DNA of 64,000 bases from Diphasiastrum complanatum (GCA_029204225.1 CM055104.1:24071285-24135284), one strand, 5' to 3'. Shown: positions 32,392 through 46,896, counted from the stretch's first letter. Notes: generated by a model from the sequence alone, not told the origin. Numbers and translations are program-made.

Positions 32392-33100
32392 AATCAATTG
32401 GTGATTTCAATCTAGAAGCTAGTGAAAGATTAAAATCTACAAACTATTCCATTTGGAAGGTTAGGATGGAGTCACTAATGGTGATCTAGGATCTTTATGA
32501 ATTTGTGCTTGAAGAAAAGGATGAACCTCTTGGTGCACAAGAGTTGATTAGATACAAGAAGAAATCTAGGCAAGCAATTCATTGTATTAAAATGAATGTT
32601 AGTAATGATCTTTTGAAGGAAGTCTCTTTTTGTACATCAGCCAAAGAGGCATGGGATTCTTTGAAATCCAAATCCAATAACACTTCTAGAGTCCTCATGA
32701 TTAGAAATAAAATATTGCAAAGCATGAGAATAAGTGAGGAAAATGCACAAGACTAGGTGCTAAGAATCAAGTCTCTCAACAAAGAGTTAGTCTCTATTGG
32801 AGAGAAGATTCAAGATAATGAGCTTGTCCAAGTGGTCCTTAATGGTCCAGATGATGAATTCACGAATTAGGTCCAAAGCTTTTCCATCCAAGATCCTTTG
32901 CCTACAGTTTTAAAACTTCATAGTGTGCTTGTAGCTGAAGGAGGCCAAGGAGGATAATTCTCAAAAGGAGGCCAAGGAGGCCAAGGAGGATAATTCAAAA
33001 GGAAAGAAGAAGATTGACAAGACAAAGTACAAGTGCTTCTTTTGTGGTAAGAAGGAGCACTTTGCATCAGAATGTTTCAAGAAGAAGATGACACAATAAG
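32392..33100 (+). pseudogene. Copia 2 gag
   Basis: Starts near 32392 with MESIGDFNLEASERLKSTNY, then SIWKVRMESLM. Capsid blocks AIHCIKMNVSNDLLKEV and SAKEAWDSLKS follow, and a CCHC knuckle CFFCGKKEHFASEC near 33030-33075. Stops at about 32488 and 32755 and at least one frame change break it. The N-terminus aligns with copia 4 (LEPSERLSTSNYS). Confidence 0.85.
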
Positions 33101-33159
33101 AAAAACAAAGCAACATTGCACATCAAGAGGAGGAGGAAGATGAAGAAGAAAAAACCTTA

Positions 33160-36047
33160 ATGGCATCCAACTCGACACCATCATCCAAATACAACACAAG
33201 TAAAACTTGGTGGATTGATAGTAGGGCTAGCTCCCACATGACTTTCCAAAAAGACTACTTTTCCACTCTACTCTCTTATGATGTTAAAAAGTTCATTCAT
33301 TTTTTTGCAGCTAGTGATCAAGAGTGTAGGATAAGTGGTGTAGGTACCATCCAAAAGGATGAATCTTGAAAATGTCCTTTATGTACCAACTATCAGTAAG
33401 AATTTGTTGAGTGTTGGCCAATTAATGGATAATGGCCTTGATGTAAATTTAAGCATGGAGTTTGTTCCATCTTTAAGAATGATGATTGCATAGCTAAGAG
33501 ATTTAAACAAGGTAGATTGTTTAAATTAGATGCTAATGTGGCAATGGAGAGTGTCAACATGTAAAAGGAGGAGATCACCAAGGTGGAGCTATGGCACAAA
33601 AGGTTGGGCCACCCCAACTTCAAAGCTATGGAATCCATGTGCAAAAAGGAGCTTGCACTTGGCCACCCCAAGAGTTTGTCAAGACGTGCAAGCATTGTGA
33701 GGCTTGTAGTCTCTCAAAGGCTCATAAGCTTCCATTCTCAATATCTACTACAAAATGAAACACTCTTGAAATCATACATTTGGATGTGCATAGCTTCTCT
33801 TAAGAATCTAATGGTGGTGCTAAGTACTATGTATCTTTCATTGATGAGCATTCAAGATATGCTTGGATTTATCTCTTGTCTTACAAAAGTTGGTGTTTGA
33901 TTCATTTGTAAAGTTCAAAACTGTAGTTGAAAATCAACTTAATACCAAGATTAAGGTATTGAGATGTGAGAATGGAGGAGAGTACATCTCCAATAAAATG
34001 ATAGAGTTTTCTCATTCTAATGGCATTAAGAGGGAGTTATCTTGTCCTTATACCCGTCAACAAAATGGAGTGGTCGAGAGGAAAAATAAATCTCTTTGTG
34101 AGTGTGCTAAAGCCTTAAGGCTAGATGCTTCTCTACCAAAACCATTTTGGGGTGAGGCAATCACTTGTGCTAACTTTTTATGGAATAGATTGCCCAACCA
34201 AGCCATTAATAGAATCACACCATTTGAGGCTTTATTTGGAGAAAGGCCAAATCTCAAAGATCTAAAAATATTTGGATCTAGTGTACACCAATCTGTGGAT
34301 ACAAGGAAGAAGGATGAAGCCACTTCTATCAAAGGTATATTTGTGGGATATGGTGAGAATAGCAAAGGATATAGAGTCTTCAATCCCATCACTAAGAAAG
34401 TCATAGTGAGTAGGGGTGTTATTTTTTATGAACAACACTCTTGTAAAGTGGATAATAATGCTACTAATCATCTTGATGTCAAAGACTATGCTAGGATGGA
34501 GGAGGAGCTTCGGAGTGCTCAAGAACTTGAGGATCCATCTCAAGATCCAAGGACTCCAAGATCCACAAGAGCAAGGGACGAGCCATCAAGGCTCACTTAT
34601 GTTGGCAAAGGTGATAAAAAAAAAGACATTATCTTTTACTTCATACACTTTTTCAATTCTTGATGAACCAACATGCTATGAAGATGATTAAAAGTTGGAT
34701 GAATGCTATGCAAAGTGGAGTATGATGCTCTCATGGAGAATCATACTTGGGATCTTGTTGATCTTCCTCAAGGGAAGAAACCACTTGATTGCAAGTGGGT
34801 GTGTAGATTTAAGTATAATAAAGATGGATCAACAAATAAATACAAAGCTAGACTTGTAGCAAAAGGTTTTTTGCAAACCAAAGGCATTGATTATGATGAA
34901 ACTTTTGATCCTGCTGCTAAGCTAGTTACAATAAGATTGATCATTAGTATTGTTACTACTTTCAATTGGAAGCTATTTCAACTTGATGTTACGAATGCCT
35001 TCCTCAATGGCTACTTGGAGGAAGAGATCTACATGAGGCAATCTGAGGGCTTCATCAAGGAGGATCATGAATAAAAAATGTGTTTTTTGTAAAAGAGTCT
35101 CTATGGACTCAAGCAAGCACCTAGACGATGGTACTCTAGGCTAAACTCTTTTCTTATCTCCATCAACTTGGCTTTGAATTCATATTATTCATCATTGTAC
35201 ATAATATTTCATGATGGAAAGATCATTATACTTGTATTTTATGTTGATGACATTATTTTAAGTGGAAATGATCTAGATGGAATAAGAGATGTAAAGATTG
35301 CTTTATCTAAAGAGTTTAGGATGGTTGATCTCGGCCTATTGCACTTCATTCTAGGAATAGAAGTCATAAGAGGATTGGATTTTAGCTTTATATGTCAATC
35401 TAAATATGTTACATCCATCCTAGATAGATTTGGAATGAAGAATTGTAAAGCATTGAGACCCCAATGGAGCAAAATGTTATAGCATCTACAAGTGGTGACG
35501 AAGCATCCTTTGAGGACATCACTCTCTATAGAAGGCTTATAGGCTCTTTAATCTATTTGACTATAGCTAGACCTGATCTTAGTTATAGTGTTGGTAAGTT
35601 AAGACGATTTATGCAATGTCCTCTTGTGTCACATTGGAAGATGGCCAAAAGAGTCCCGAGATATATCTCATCAACTAGGAATTTTGGCATACTCGGGACT
35701 AATCTTAGCTTAAGAGCCTATAGTGACTTTGATTTTGCAGGTGACAAAGTGGATCGAAAGTCTACAAGTGAATTTGCAACATTCTTATGTGATGGAGTGG
35801 TAGCATGGCTTTCAAAGAAGCATGATACTATTTCCTTGTCTTCGACAAAATCCGAGTATAAGGCCTTGACATCAACATGCAAGGAGGTCTTATGAATTAA
35901 GAGGCTATTGGTGGAACTTCATGTCATGGAAGAGGAGGTACCTACAATCTTTTGTGATAGCCAATCAGCCCAATCACTTGCAACCAATCCTACATTCCAT
36001 GCAAGGAGCAAGCATATCGAGATTGCTCATCATTTTGTGAAGGAGAA
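33160..36047 (+). pseudogene. Copia 2 pol
   Basis: Protease remnant (WWIDSRASSHMT, with the Gly of DSGA replaced by Arg). GAG-pre-integrase (LWHKRLGHPNFKAM) and integrase (VLRCENGGEYISNKM; NGVVERKNKSLCE; PKPFWGEAIT) follow. RT has [52 protein letters not shown], and YVDD at 35240-35251. RNase H has SEYKALTSTCKEVL and HARSKHIEIAHHFV. Integrase residue D(64-type) and much of its N-terminal half are frame-broken. The frame changes at about 33370, 33900, 34660 and 35470, and stops occur. The C-terminus is truncated. Confidence 0.88.
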
Positions 36048-36049
36048 GA

Positions 36050-36721
36050 TGGCCTATATTGGCAAATCTAGCTATGTCAAATAACATAAATATATACGTT
36101 AGTGGGTCTCACACGTGTGAGGCCATGGATCCATGTAGGAAATCTATACTAGGGTAGGTTAGATCATGTCTAAAAAGTGGTTCAAGTTCATTTGGTAGTG
36201 ATTCCTACTTTATAGGACTAATTCCTAGATTTATGGAGTAGGTTGACCAACTAGACACCAGGCAAGACTTAGGAATGAGGCTATAATCAAAATTTAGGAC
36301 AAGAAAGATCAATCAATATCGTTATTACATGCTAAAAATTCACCTAACTTGAGGTGAGGGAGTGGATTTCTATGTATCCAATCCTCCCGAAGTGAACACT
36401 TAGATTATATTTGAGAACTCATTGGCAAAACTCAAGTTCTGCACTATGTACTTGGAATGTTTTTGGATCTCACTAAAAACAAAGTGGTTTTCACTTCATT
36501 TTCAGTCTACAAGTCGTACTGAGCATTGTTTTGCATGTGTGCGGGCTGTACTTTGCTTTTGATCATTGATTGTAGATTGCTCTTGATTGATAGATGCCTA
36601 ATTTCTAATCTAGATCTCAAATTTGTGTGTCTAGTTTGCATTTATTTTGTGATTAATCAATCAATGTCTCTTGTGAGGCATTAATGCACTCATTTAAGGT
36701 CCAAATTATTGTACTTTGACA
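36050..36721 (+). repeat. LTR-like block following copia 2
   Basis: Non-coding DNA immediately upstream of a plus-strand primer-binding site, ending in CA as an LTR should. The left boundary is unclear, and the expected TG start and second LTR copy were not found. Confidence 0.55.
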
Positions 36722-37240
36722 TGGTATCAGAGTGAGGTACAAGAGGCAATCATAGATCTTGTGTACAATCCAAAATTAGCAAGTTTTTGATCTAAAAAGC
36801 TAGTATTGGAAGGCCAACTAGAAATCGGATGTTTGTATGGAAATTTGTGGATCAAAATTGATCAGGGACTAAATCCATACTGTTCACACGTGTGGATAGG
36901 TTTGCACCCAAAAATAATTTCCATTATTCATTAGAATCATAAAAATTCATTGTCATAGACCTTGATGAGTTTTTTGATGCTAGATCTAGGAGAAGGCATC
37001 AATGTTTGCATGTCATTGATTGGATTTGAGTATGTGTCATTGAATCTAATTAATTGAGGCTGGGATCAAGACCTCTTAAAGTGATATACAAGTCTTGAAA
37101 AACCATAAAAAAAAAGTACAAGTTTTTAGCCATTTCTTTACCAAAAATAGTCAAAATTGACTTGATTTGATTGTAGATTGATTGTCATCTCGTCTTCATT
37201 TCAATTTTGTGTAATAGAAGATTTTGGTGAAGATTCTTCT
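36722..37240 (+). other. Primer-binding site and leader of a truncated copia copy
   Basis: tggtatcagagt at 36722-36733 is a Met-tRNA type primer site. The leader behind it resembles copia 2's own leader (about 37160-37210 against 32213-32265). An internal leader after an LTR implies a second, truncated element unit in tandem. Confidence 0.65.
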
Positions 37241-39034
<1,794 letters not shown>

Positions 39035-39254
39035 GAGTGAGATGGAGGTTAGCTCATTTGCTCATTATGCATGCTAATGGAAAAGCTTTAACTAATGAAA
39101 CAAGAACAATGAAAATAGAGAACAAAAAGGAATTTTAATTACATGGCCCAAAGTCAAATTTATGTCCATAATTATTTATTTACAAGTGCTCATAGGGCCA
39201 TGGGCTTACGCACACACGATGCCATGACCTCGCATCTGATTTCTACTAATTTCG

Positions 39255-41668
39255 ACATTTTATTTATTTACATGCACGACGAGAATACCCCCAACAATAA
39301 GTTGCCTATACATCTGCTCCATTGGTGTTTCTACATGCTTGCAATCTTGCATCTTGAATCTATTGAGCAAACTTTGGGCATACTTAGATTGACTAATGAA
39401 GATGAAATCTGAACCTCTAAGTACTTCTATGCCTAATATAAAGTGAAGTTGACCAAGATCTACCATCTTAAATTTTAGAGATAGGTTTTTCTTGGTTTTC
39501 TCAATACTATCAATGTTATAACCACTAATAATGATGTCATCTACATATATCAAGAAAAGCACAATGCCATTTACATAACACATTATGTACAAAGTTGGAT
39601 CATATTCACTTTGAGTGAATCCAATAGAAACTAAGAAATCATGAAGTCTTGAATTCCAAGACCTTGATGCTTGCTTCAAACCATATAAGCTCATTTGAAG
39701 ATGACATACTTTACCATCCATTTCGAGCTTGATGAAGCCTTGGAGTTTCTCCATGAAGATGTCTTCTTCTAAATAACCATTTGAGAATGCATTAGAAACA
39801 TTCATTTGAAAGAGCATCCAATCAAAATGTGAAGCAAGTGCAAGAAGTAACTTCATTGTGACCATCTTGGCCACGCGTACAAAGGTTTCTTCATAATCTA
39901 TGCCCTTTGCTTGAGCATATCCTTTGGCAACTAACCTTGCCTTGTGTTTGCTTACACTTCCATATTGAGTTTTAGCTTAAAATCCCATTTACATCCGATC
40001 ACATTCTTAAGGCGTCTATCAACAAGGATCCGTGTGCCATTCTCCATCAAAGCATTGTATTCATCTAACATAGCTTGAAACCATTCCTTTGAACTCAATG
40101 CATCTTCTACACATGAAGGTTCTTTAAAACTTGAAATGAGTGCAAAGGATGAAGATGGATTACCCTCGGCTTGCTTGCCCTTCTCTTGGCATGTGAGCCT
40201 CAATGGCTCCATTCTTGCCCTTGATGATCTTTTTGGAGTGATTGGTTCACTTGGCTCTAGCTCCTCCTCAAGATCTAGATCATCTTGATCCTCGGCCACC
40301 TCCCTCTTGATAGGTGATTTGTTTGAGCCATCAACAAGTTTATGCATCTTATCCTTATCAAAATGATATCTCTAGAAACCACAAACTAGTTTGAAGATCG
40401 AATGTATACCTTATATCCCTTGTTTGCTTTGCCATAATCAAGCATGATACCTTTGATTGATGATGGATCTTCCTTGGTCTTTGTCTCCAAAGGTGTATGC
40501 ACATAGCAAATGCATCCAAACACCCTTAAGTCCATAAGATTTGGCTTCCTCCTATACAAGACTTTGAATGGAGTTTCGCTTTCAATAGAGCTACATGGAA
40601 CTCAATTCATCAAATGGTTAGCACACAGAAATATTTTGGTAAATATGCATCAATACTTAAGGCTTAGAACATTCACGCAATGTCCTATTACTCCTCTCGG
40701 CCATTTTGTTGAGGGATGTAGGGACAAGATAATATTTTTTTTATCCATTTTTTATCACAAAAATCCTTAAATGCATTGGAAATATATTCTCCACCATTAT
40801 CACTTCTAATAGTTTTGATCTTGTGATCAAGATGCTTCTCAACAAATGCTTTGAACTTAAGAAAGCTTTTAGATACTTGTGCTTTAGATGAAAGTAAGAA
40901 TACCCAAAAAAAACCTTGAGTAGTCATCTATGAATGTAACAAACATGGTGGTACCTCCATTGGACATTGTACTTGCAAAGTGTACATCCGAGTGGATCAA
41001 CTCAAGTTGATGAGTTGTCTTTGTGATGGAACTTGAGAAGGGCTTCTTATGTGCTTTTGAGAGAGCACATGCTTCACACACTTTCTCTTCTTTTTCCAAG
41101 GATTTTGGAAGTCCTAAGGCAAGCACCTCCTTGCACATGACCTCCATGGAATTTGAGTTGATGTGGCCAAGTCTTTTGTGCCATAGAACATGGTTGGATA
41201 GCTTGGTCTCCTCAGCTAGCATCACAACATTAGCATCCACATAGGCATCTAGCTTGAACAATCTTCCATACCTTATGCCTCTAACACTGATCTTGCCATC
41301 CTTCTGACGTTACATGTATTTGTGGTGAACTCCACAATAAAACCATTGTCAAAGCAATTGTCCTACACTAAGCAAGTTCTTAATGATACTAGGAATGTAA
41401 AGTACTCCATCAATCTTGATCTTCTTTGAAGATCCCAATCATAAAGGTATAGATCATATATCTTCTACCTTACAAGCATAATCATTTGCTGTAAAAGTTG
41501 ACTTGATAGGTCCATCATAGGTAGATAAGGTTGAAAAATACTCCCTCTTACTTGTCATGTGGGAGCTAGCCCCACTATCTATCCACCAAGGGTCTTCACC
41601 TATTATGCTTGAAGATGAGAAACTTGACATCATGAGTGAATCTTCATGAGAGCTCTCTTCCTCTTACT
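39255..41668 (-). mobile_element. Copia element 3, internal fragment
   Basis: A minus-strand copia pol fragment lacking gag, RNase H and LTRs. From 41668 down there is protease (WWIDSGASSHM near 41560-41590), GAG-pre-integrase (LWHKRLGHINSNSMEVMCKE) and integrase (VTFIDDYSRFF; IRSDNGGEYISNAF). RT has CKWDFKLKLNM, SNAFSNGYLEEDIFM, LYGLKQASRSW, YVDD at 39536-39547, and LLNRFKMQDCKHVETPMEQ. The frame changes at about 40930, 40690, 40350 and 39930. Both ends are abrupt. Confidence 0.88.
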
Positions 41669-42184
41669 ATCAGGTCCATTTCATGATTCAAAGGTTCAGA
41701 CATGCATAGAAGCGGTTGTTCTTACTGTCTATTGGCAATATCAGAATGCAACGATCTAGAAATTTCTGGAGCTCTTTAATCTCAACTTTACATGCGATTA
41801 TTTTCTAGTCTGAGGCCTCAAAAACTTGCTGTCAATTCATATTGTGTTCAAATTGAGATTGACCCGTCATCATTAGCCTACAACAAATCTAGAAGCAATA
41901 GTCTTTTTTTGAATAATACAAATATTCCAGTTACTTTTTTGAAGAAAAAGTAGAACCTGCATCATTTAGAAGAAAAGAGTAGACGTATCTGCAGTAGTTC
42001 GATTGCTAAATTGGTGACAATATAAAGTGGATTGGCAAGTGAACCGTGAGCAGATTTCCAACCGATTTTTTTCTTCCCAACACTTTTCATTTTTGAATAT
42101 AACGGAATCAACTATGGGAGACTTTGACAAACGATATTATTGGAGATTTTGAAGACATTATAAGAGAAATTATTCTTATTTTCA
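41669..42184 (+). other. Presumed 5' region of the R2-like element
   Basis: About 0.5 kb with no open frame of note, directly upstream of the ATG at 42185 that starts the R2-like protein. Its left edge abuts copia 3. The assignment as untranslated leader is by position only. Confidence 0.4.
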
Positions 42185-42195
42185 ATGGATGATTG

Positions 42196-42906
42196 TGTTG
42201 AATTTCACACGTGTGGATTACATGTACTTGTGATCTCCTAAGGTATGTAGATGCACCAAGATCTAGACTAGATTGAGATTCAAGATCAATCTTAGATCCT
42301 ATGGCAAAAACACACTACTACATGCATTCAATCACTTCCAACTCTCACTCACACGTGTGGGAAGTATTCAAAAAATAATCTAAGTAAAAACAAGCTACTC
42401 TCCTTGAGTAGAGAGAGAAAAAACATCATGAGCTCTCGGGTAGAGAGAAAGCTAGAAATCCAATAACACTCAAAATCCATATAATCACCAAATCGATTAG
42501 TTTCAAAATGAGGAGTACAATGATACTAGTAGATCCACGAGCTACCACTATGCTTAACTATGATTGGACCATACTTTGTCACCTCTTGATCCTATTGGAC
42601 CATTGATCCATGCACCTCTTAATTCTATTGGACTATATTCAAGCACACCTCAATTTCCTATTAGACCTCACATGGTTCCACCTCTAAATCCTATTGGACC
42701 TCTTGGAATTCATCAAACAAAAGCATTACACTTGTATACACTCTAATTGGCACGAGTTTAGGCTCAATAGTGACATTACAAGTGAAAATGCATAATTTGC
42801 CATCTATGCCAAATTTGTTCCTATTAACATCCTACAGCTAGATGCTTGATGTAAAAAACATAAGACCCCTATATCTAACATAGATAGTCTTTTTCAATTC
42901 TTCACA
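42196..42906 (-). repeat. 3' LTR of copia 4 (711 bp)
   Basis: Matches 47650-48274. It carries an extra block of about 91 bp at 42207-42297 right after TGTTGAATTTC, including cacacgtgtgg. It lacks a short piece present in the other LTR near 48124-48141. Confidence 0.92.
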
Positions 42907-42924
42907 CTCGTCCAGAAAAATTAT

Positions 42925-44799
42925 CTATGAAGATTTGAGCATTGATCTTGATATAACTCCAAGATTAGATCTATGCTTGATGAAAGCACTTTTGCTCAAA
43001 GGCTTGGTGAGTAGATCGGCAATACAAGAGGATGAGTTGACATGCTCCAAATAGATTTCTCCTCCAATAAGCTTTTCTCTCACAAAATGGTGTGCCACTT
43101 CTATGTGCTTGCTTCTTGCATGAAATATGGGATTGTTGGCAAGAGCTTGGGCCGAGATGTTATCACACTTGATCATTGGTAGATCATCTTCCTTGATGCA
43201 CTTTAGCTCCATTAATAACCTCTTGATCCAAAGCACCTCTTTGGTAGTTGTAGTGAGTGCTTTGTGCTCGGTCTCACATGAAGAGAGAGATATAGTATCT
43301 TGCTTTTTGGAAAGCCAAGATATTAGATTGCCTCCAAGAAAGATAGTGTATGTACTAATAGACTTTCGATCCATCTTGTCACTTGCAAAGTCCGAATCCG
43401 AGTAGCCAACAGTGAATAGATCTTCACTTTTATAGAGTAGACTATAATCACAAGATGAAGATACATATCTTAGAATCCTGTTGGCCATCTTCCAATGATG
43501 GATCTTAGGATCTTGCATAAATTGACTCAATTTGTGCACACAAAAACTTAGATCGGGCCTAGTAATGGTAAGCCAAATCAAGGAGCCTACAAGACTCCTA
43601 AAAAGTGTGATGTCCTCAAAGGATCTTTCATCACCTTTATTAGGATCTTTCACAATTTGCTCCATTGGAGTATCTATGCTCTTAGAATTTTCCATATGGA
43701 ATTTTTTCAACATAGAGTGAGCATATCTAGATTGGCATATAAAGATATGATTTTCATAAGAATCAATTTGTAGGCCTAGGATGTAATGTATCTCTCCTAG
43801 ATCTTGCATTTTAAACTCACATCCAAGTGCTAGCTTAGTTTCATCAACTAGCTTGATATAACTTCCACAAAGAATAATGTCATCAACATAAATTAGAAGA
43901 ATGACAATATTGCTATCAACAAACTTTAGATACATGGAAGGATAATAGTCACTAAGAGTAAATCCTATTGAGATAAGAAAAGAATTAAGTCTTGAATACC
44001 ATGATCTTGGTGCTTGCTTGAGTCCATAAAGACTTTTGAAGAGCAAGCACACTTTGGACTCATCCTTGATGAATCCTTGAGGTTGTTCCATATAGATCTC
44101 CTCTTCAAGATAACCATTTAGAAAAGCATTGGATACATCTAATTGGAATACCTTCCACTTGAAGAAACAAGCAAGAGAAATAAGAATTCTTATTGTCACC
44201 ATCTTTGCAACGGGTGCAAAGGTCTCCTCATAATCAAGACCATGGATTTGAGCAAATCCTTTGGCACATAATCTTGCTTTATGCTTGTTGATGGTGCCAT
44301 CATGATTGAACTTGATCCTAAATACCCACTTGCAAACAATCACATGCTTGTTGGATGGAGGATCCACGAGCTCCCAAGTATTGTTGGTGATCAATGCATC
44401 ATACTCTTGCTTCATGGCATCATACCACTCCTTGGTATTGAGTGCCTCTTGTACATTCTTTGGCTCTTCATGAGAGACATAAAAAACATAATTAGTGGAA
44501 TCAAGATCCACTTGTTTGCCTTTATCAACATATGAGAGCCTCTTAGGCTCGGATCTATCTCTCATGGATCTTTTTGGTGAGAAAATTCGAGGAGAGTGTT
44601 CTTCAAATCTCGACCCCATCACATCATGATTGTCTTCAAAATCAATAATTGGTGATGCATCCATAGATTTCTTGATCTCGGCCTCTTCAAAAGATGAGTG
44701 TTGATCTTCATGAAAGACAACATCTCTACTTTCAATAACTTGAGAAGTAGAGAGTATAAAGACTCTATAGGCCTTCTTGGTGGATGAGTATCCAGCCAT
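42925..44799 (-). CDS. Copia 4 pol, RT-RNase H frame (624 codons)
   Basis: Reverse transcriptase and RNase H in one uninterrupted frame. It begins in the integrase-RT linker (KAYRVFILSTSQVIESRDVV) and has WELVDPPSNKHVIVCKWVFR, YKARL-equivalent HKARLCAKGFAQ and [47 protein letters not shown] and catalytic YVDD (43879-43890) follow. RNase H motifs are GYSDSDFASDKMDRKS, SLSSCETEHKALT, DNISAQALANNP and KHIEVAHHFVREK, and the frame ends ISRSMLKSS. It copies the element's RNA into DNA and removes the RNA. All expected RT blocks are present. In other copia elements it is part of one Gag-Pol polyprotein; here a frameshift separates it from integrase. Confidence 0.92.
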   Translation of the reverse strand: MAGYSSTKKAYRVFILSTSQVIESRDVVFHEDQHSSFEEAEIKKSMDASPIIDFEDNHDVMGSRFEEHSPRIFSPKRSMRDRSEPKRLSYVDKGKQVDLDSTNYVFYVSHEEPKNVQEALNTKEWYDAMKQEYDALITNNTWELVDPPSNKHVIVCKWVFRIKFNHDGTINKHKARLCAKGFAQIHGLDYEETFAPVAKMVTIRILISLACFFKWKVFQLDVSNAFLNGYLEEEIYMEQPQGFIKDESKVCLLFKSLYGLKQAPRSWYSRLNSFLISIGFTLSDYYPSMYLKFVDSNIVILLIYVDDIILCGSYIKLVDETKLALGCEFKMQDLGEIHYILGLQIDSYENHIFICQSRYAHSMLKKFHMENSKSIDTPMEQIVKDPNKGDERSFEDITLFRSLVGSLIWLTITRPDLSFCVHKLSQFMQDPKIHHWKMANRILRYVSSSCDYSLLYKSEDLFTVGYSDSDFASDKMDRKSISTYTIFLGGNLISWLSKKQDTISLSSCETEHKALTTTTKEVLWIKRLLMELKCIKEDDLPMIKCDNISAQALANNPIFHARSKHIEVAHHFVREKLIGGEIYLEHVNSSSCIADLLTKPLSKSAFIKHRSNLGVISRSMLKSS

Positions 44800-45500
44800 G
44801 CACTAGGATCTTCTTTCTTCCTTGTTTCCAAGGGAATATGGACAAAGCATAAGCATCCAAAAACTCTAAGGTGATCAACCTTAGGCTTATTCAAATATAA
44901 TATTTCATATGGTGACTTTCCTCCAAGAGCTATATGTGGGAGCCTATTGCAAAGATAATTTGCACAATTAATGGCTTCTCCCCAAAAATCTTTGGGCAAA
45001 GATGCCTCAATTCTCATAGATTTTGCACATTCACATAGAGATCTATTCTTTCTCTCGGCCACTCCATTTTGAGATGGAGAGTAGGCACAAGAGAATTCTC
45101 TTTTAATGCCTTCAAGCTCACAAAAATACTGAAATTTATTGGAGATATATTCACCACCTACGTCACTTCTAAGAGCTTTAATCTTGAATGAGAATTGCTT
45201 CTCTACATAAGCTTTGAAAATAAGAAAATGATCAAACACCATAGATTTAGAAGCAAGAAGATATATCCAAGTGAATCTTGTGAAATCATCAATGAAAGTA
45301 ACAAAACAAGTGGCTCCTCCCTTGCTTGTAGTTGATGAGAAATGCACATCCGAGTGGATTAACTCCAAAGGATGCTTGCTTTTGATAGAAGATATTGTAA
45401 ATGGCTTTTTGTGAGATTTAGCAATAACACAAGCCTCACAAGGCTTGATCTTCTTGGAGAATGACTTTGGCAAGCCAATAGCTTTGGCTTCTTTGATCAT
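44619..45500 (-). pseudogene. Copia 4 integrase frame
   Basis: Encodes the GAG-pre-integrase C-terminus (CEACVIAKSHKKPF) and integrase core with catalytic-type residues: HSDVHFSS (first D), ALRSDVGGEYISNKF (second D) and NGVAERKNRSLCE (E). PKDFWGEAINCANYL and VFGCLCFVHIP follow. The last about 60 codons (after ETRKKED) are a shifted reading of the linker that the frame at 44799 reads correctly, marking a frameshift near 44800. The N-terminal join to gag-protease also needs a frame change near 45500. Confidence 0.9.
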
Positions 45501-46896
45501 AGAGCATGGATTTGTAGTTGGGATGTCCCAACCTCCTATGCCATAATTCCTCCATAGAGAGCTTGTTCACAAGAGCAACATTACAAGCATTCACATACTC
45601 ATTTGGATCTAGTTTATAGATGCCACCAAATCTAGATCTTAATTTAAGTATCTCATCATTCTTCATGATAGTGCAAGTATCAACATTGAATTTTACATCA
45701 AGGCCATTATCAAGCAATTGGCCAACACTAATAAGATTCTTGGTAAGCTTAGGTACATAAAAAACTTTAGAGAGAGAAAGAACTTTAGAGGATGCAAGCT
45801 TCAAGGGAATGTTCCCTATGCCTTCAATAGGACATTCAAAATCATTTGCAATGTATATTGATTTCTTGACTCGATCATAAGGTGCAATAAAAGAGAAAGA
45901 GTCCTTGGAGCTACACATATGTGAAGAGGCTCCGCTATCAATATACCATAGGCCGTCCTTCTTGAAAGGAGTAGATGAGAAACTAGAGACCATAAGAGAT
46001 CCCTCTCCATGACTTGCAATAGTGTCTTCCTTCTCATTGGTAATGTTGGCTTGCTTGAGTTGATTCTTCTTCTTGAAGCAATTGGTGGCATAATGACCTT
46101 TCTTGCCACAATAAAAGCACTTGATCTTCTTCTTCTTGAGCTTGGATGATGAAGCATTAGAGGAATCATCTTCCTCCTCATCTTTGTCTTTGGATTTGAC
46201 TTTGTCCTTGCTTGAGGATTGTTGATGTTGGTTCATGCTCCTCCCTTTGTGCTTTTCCTTGGCAAAGAGAGCTTTGCCATCATTATGAGTGAGAGAAAGC
46301 TTGTCCATCCTCAAGAGCTTGTACTCTTGTCTTGATTCTTCCGAAATTAGCACACTTTGGAGAGCCTCCAAACTTGGTAGCTCCTCCTTAATGGCATAAG
46401 ATTGGACAAGGTTATCAAATTCACTTCTCAAGCCATTGAGAATGACTTGAACTAGCTCATTTTGATTGATGGAATCACCAATACAAGCAAGTTCTCTATG
46501 AATATCTTTTACTCTCAAAACATAACTAGATGCACTCTCATCACTCTTTTGGCTATTTTGAAAGATTTGATTCTTAAGAGTGAGAAGCCTAGAGGTATTC
46601 TTAGCCTCATAGATAGTCTTGAGACAATCCCAAGCTTCTTTGGCTGTTGTACAAGTACCTATCTCCCTCAATATCTCATTAGAGACATTCATCTTAATGT
46701 AGTGGAGAGCCATCCTAGGTCTCTTTTTGTATTTTTGAACCTCTTGAAGAACTTGTAATTGTTCTTCAAGGCCAAGAACTATGTCCATCACGTCTTGAAG
46801 GATCAAGATGGACTCCATCCTCATTTTTCAAATTGAATAGTTTGAAGTGGACAATCTTTCACTTGGTTCCAACAAGGATGAACCCATTGAAGACAT
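45436..46896 (-). pseudogene. Copia 4 gag and protease
   Basis: The likely start is the ATG at 46894-46896 (MSSMGSSLLEPSERLSTSNY). A TGA at 46828-46830 replaces the conserved Trp of SIW. Beyond it the frame is open for over 450 codons: capsid (MALHYIKMNVSNEILREI; AKEAWDCLKTIYEAKNTS), Lys/Glu/Asp-rich linker, CCHC knuckle CFYCGKKGHYATNC, protease WYIDSGASSHMCS, and LWHRRLGHPNYKSM before a frameshift near 45500. Gag forms particles and protease cleaves the polyprotein. One stop and one frameshift separate it from integrity. Confidence 0.9.

Larger units (their letters stand above)
32205..36721 (+). mobile_element. Copia element 2, degraded
   Basis: Plus-strand Ty1/copia element without a recognisable 5' LTR. 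It starts in leader sequence (attgtagattgattg…tcatctcgtcttcattt) that recurs at about 37160-37210. Gag, protease, integrase, RT and RNase H follow in order. The RNase H end is cut at about 36047 and followed by an LTR-like block ending …ctttgaca at 36721. By its gag and integrase it belongs to the same lineage as copia 4. Confidence 0.8.
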
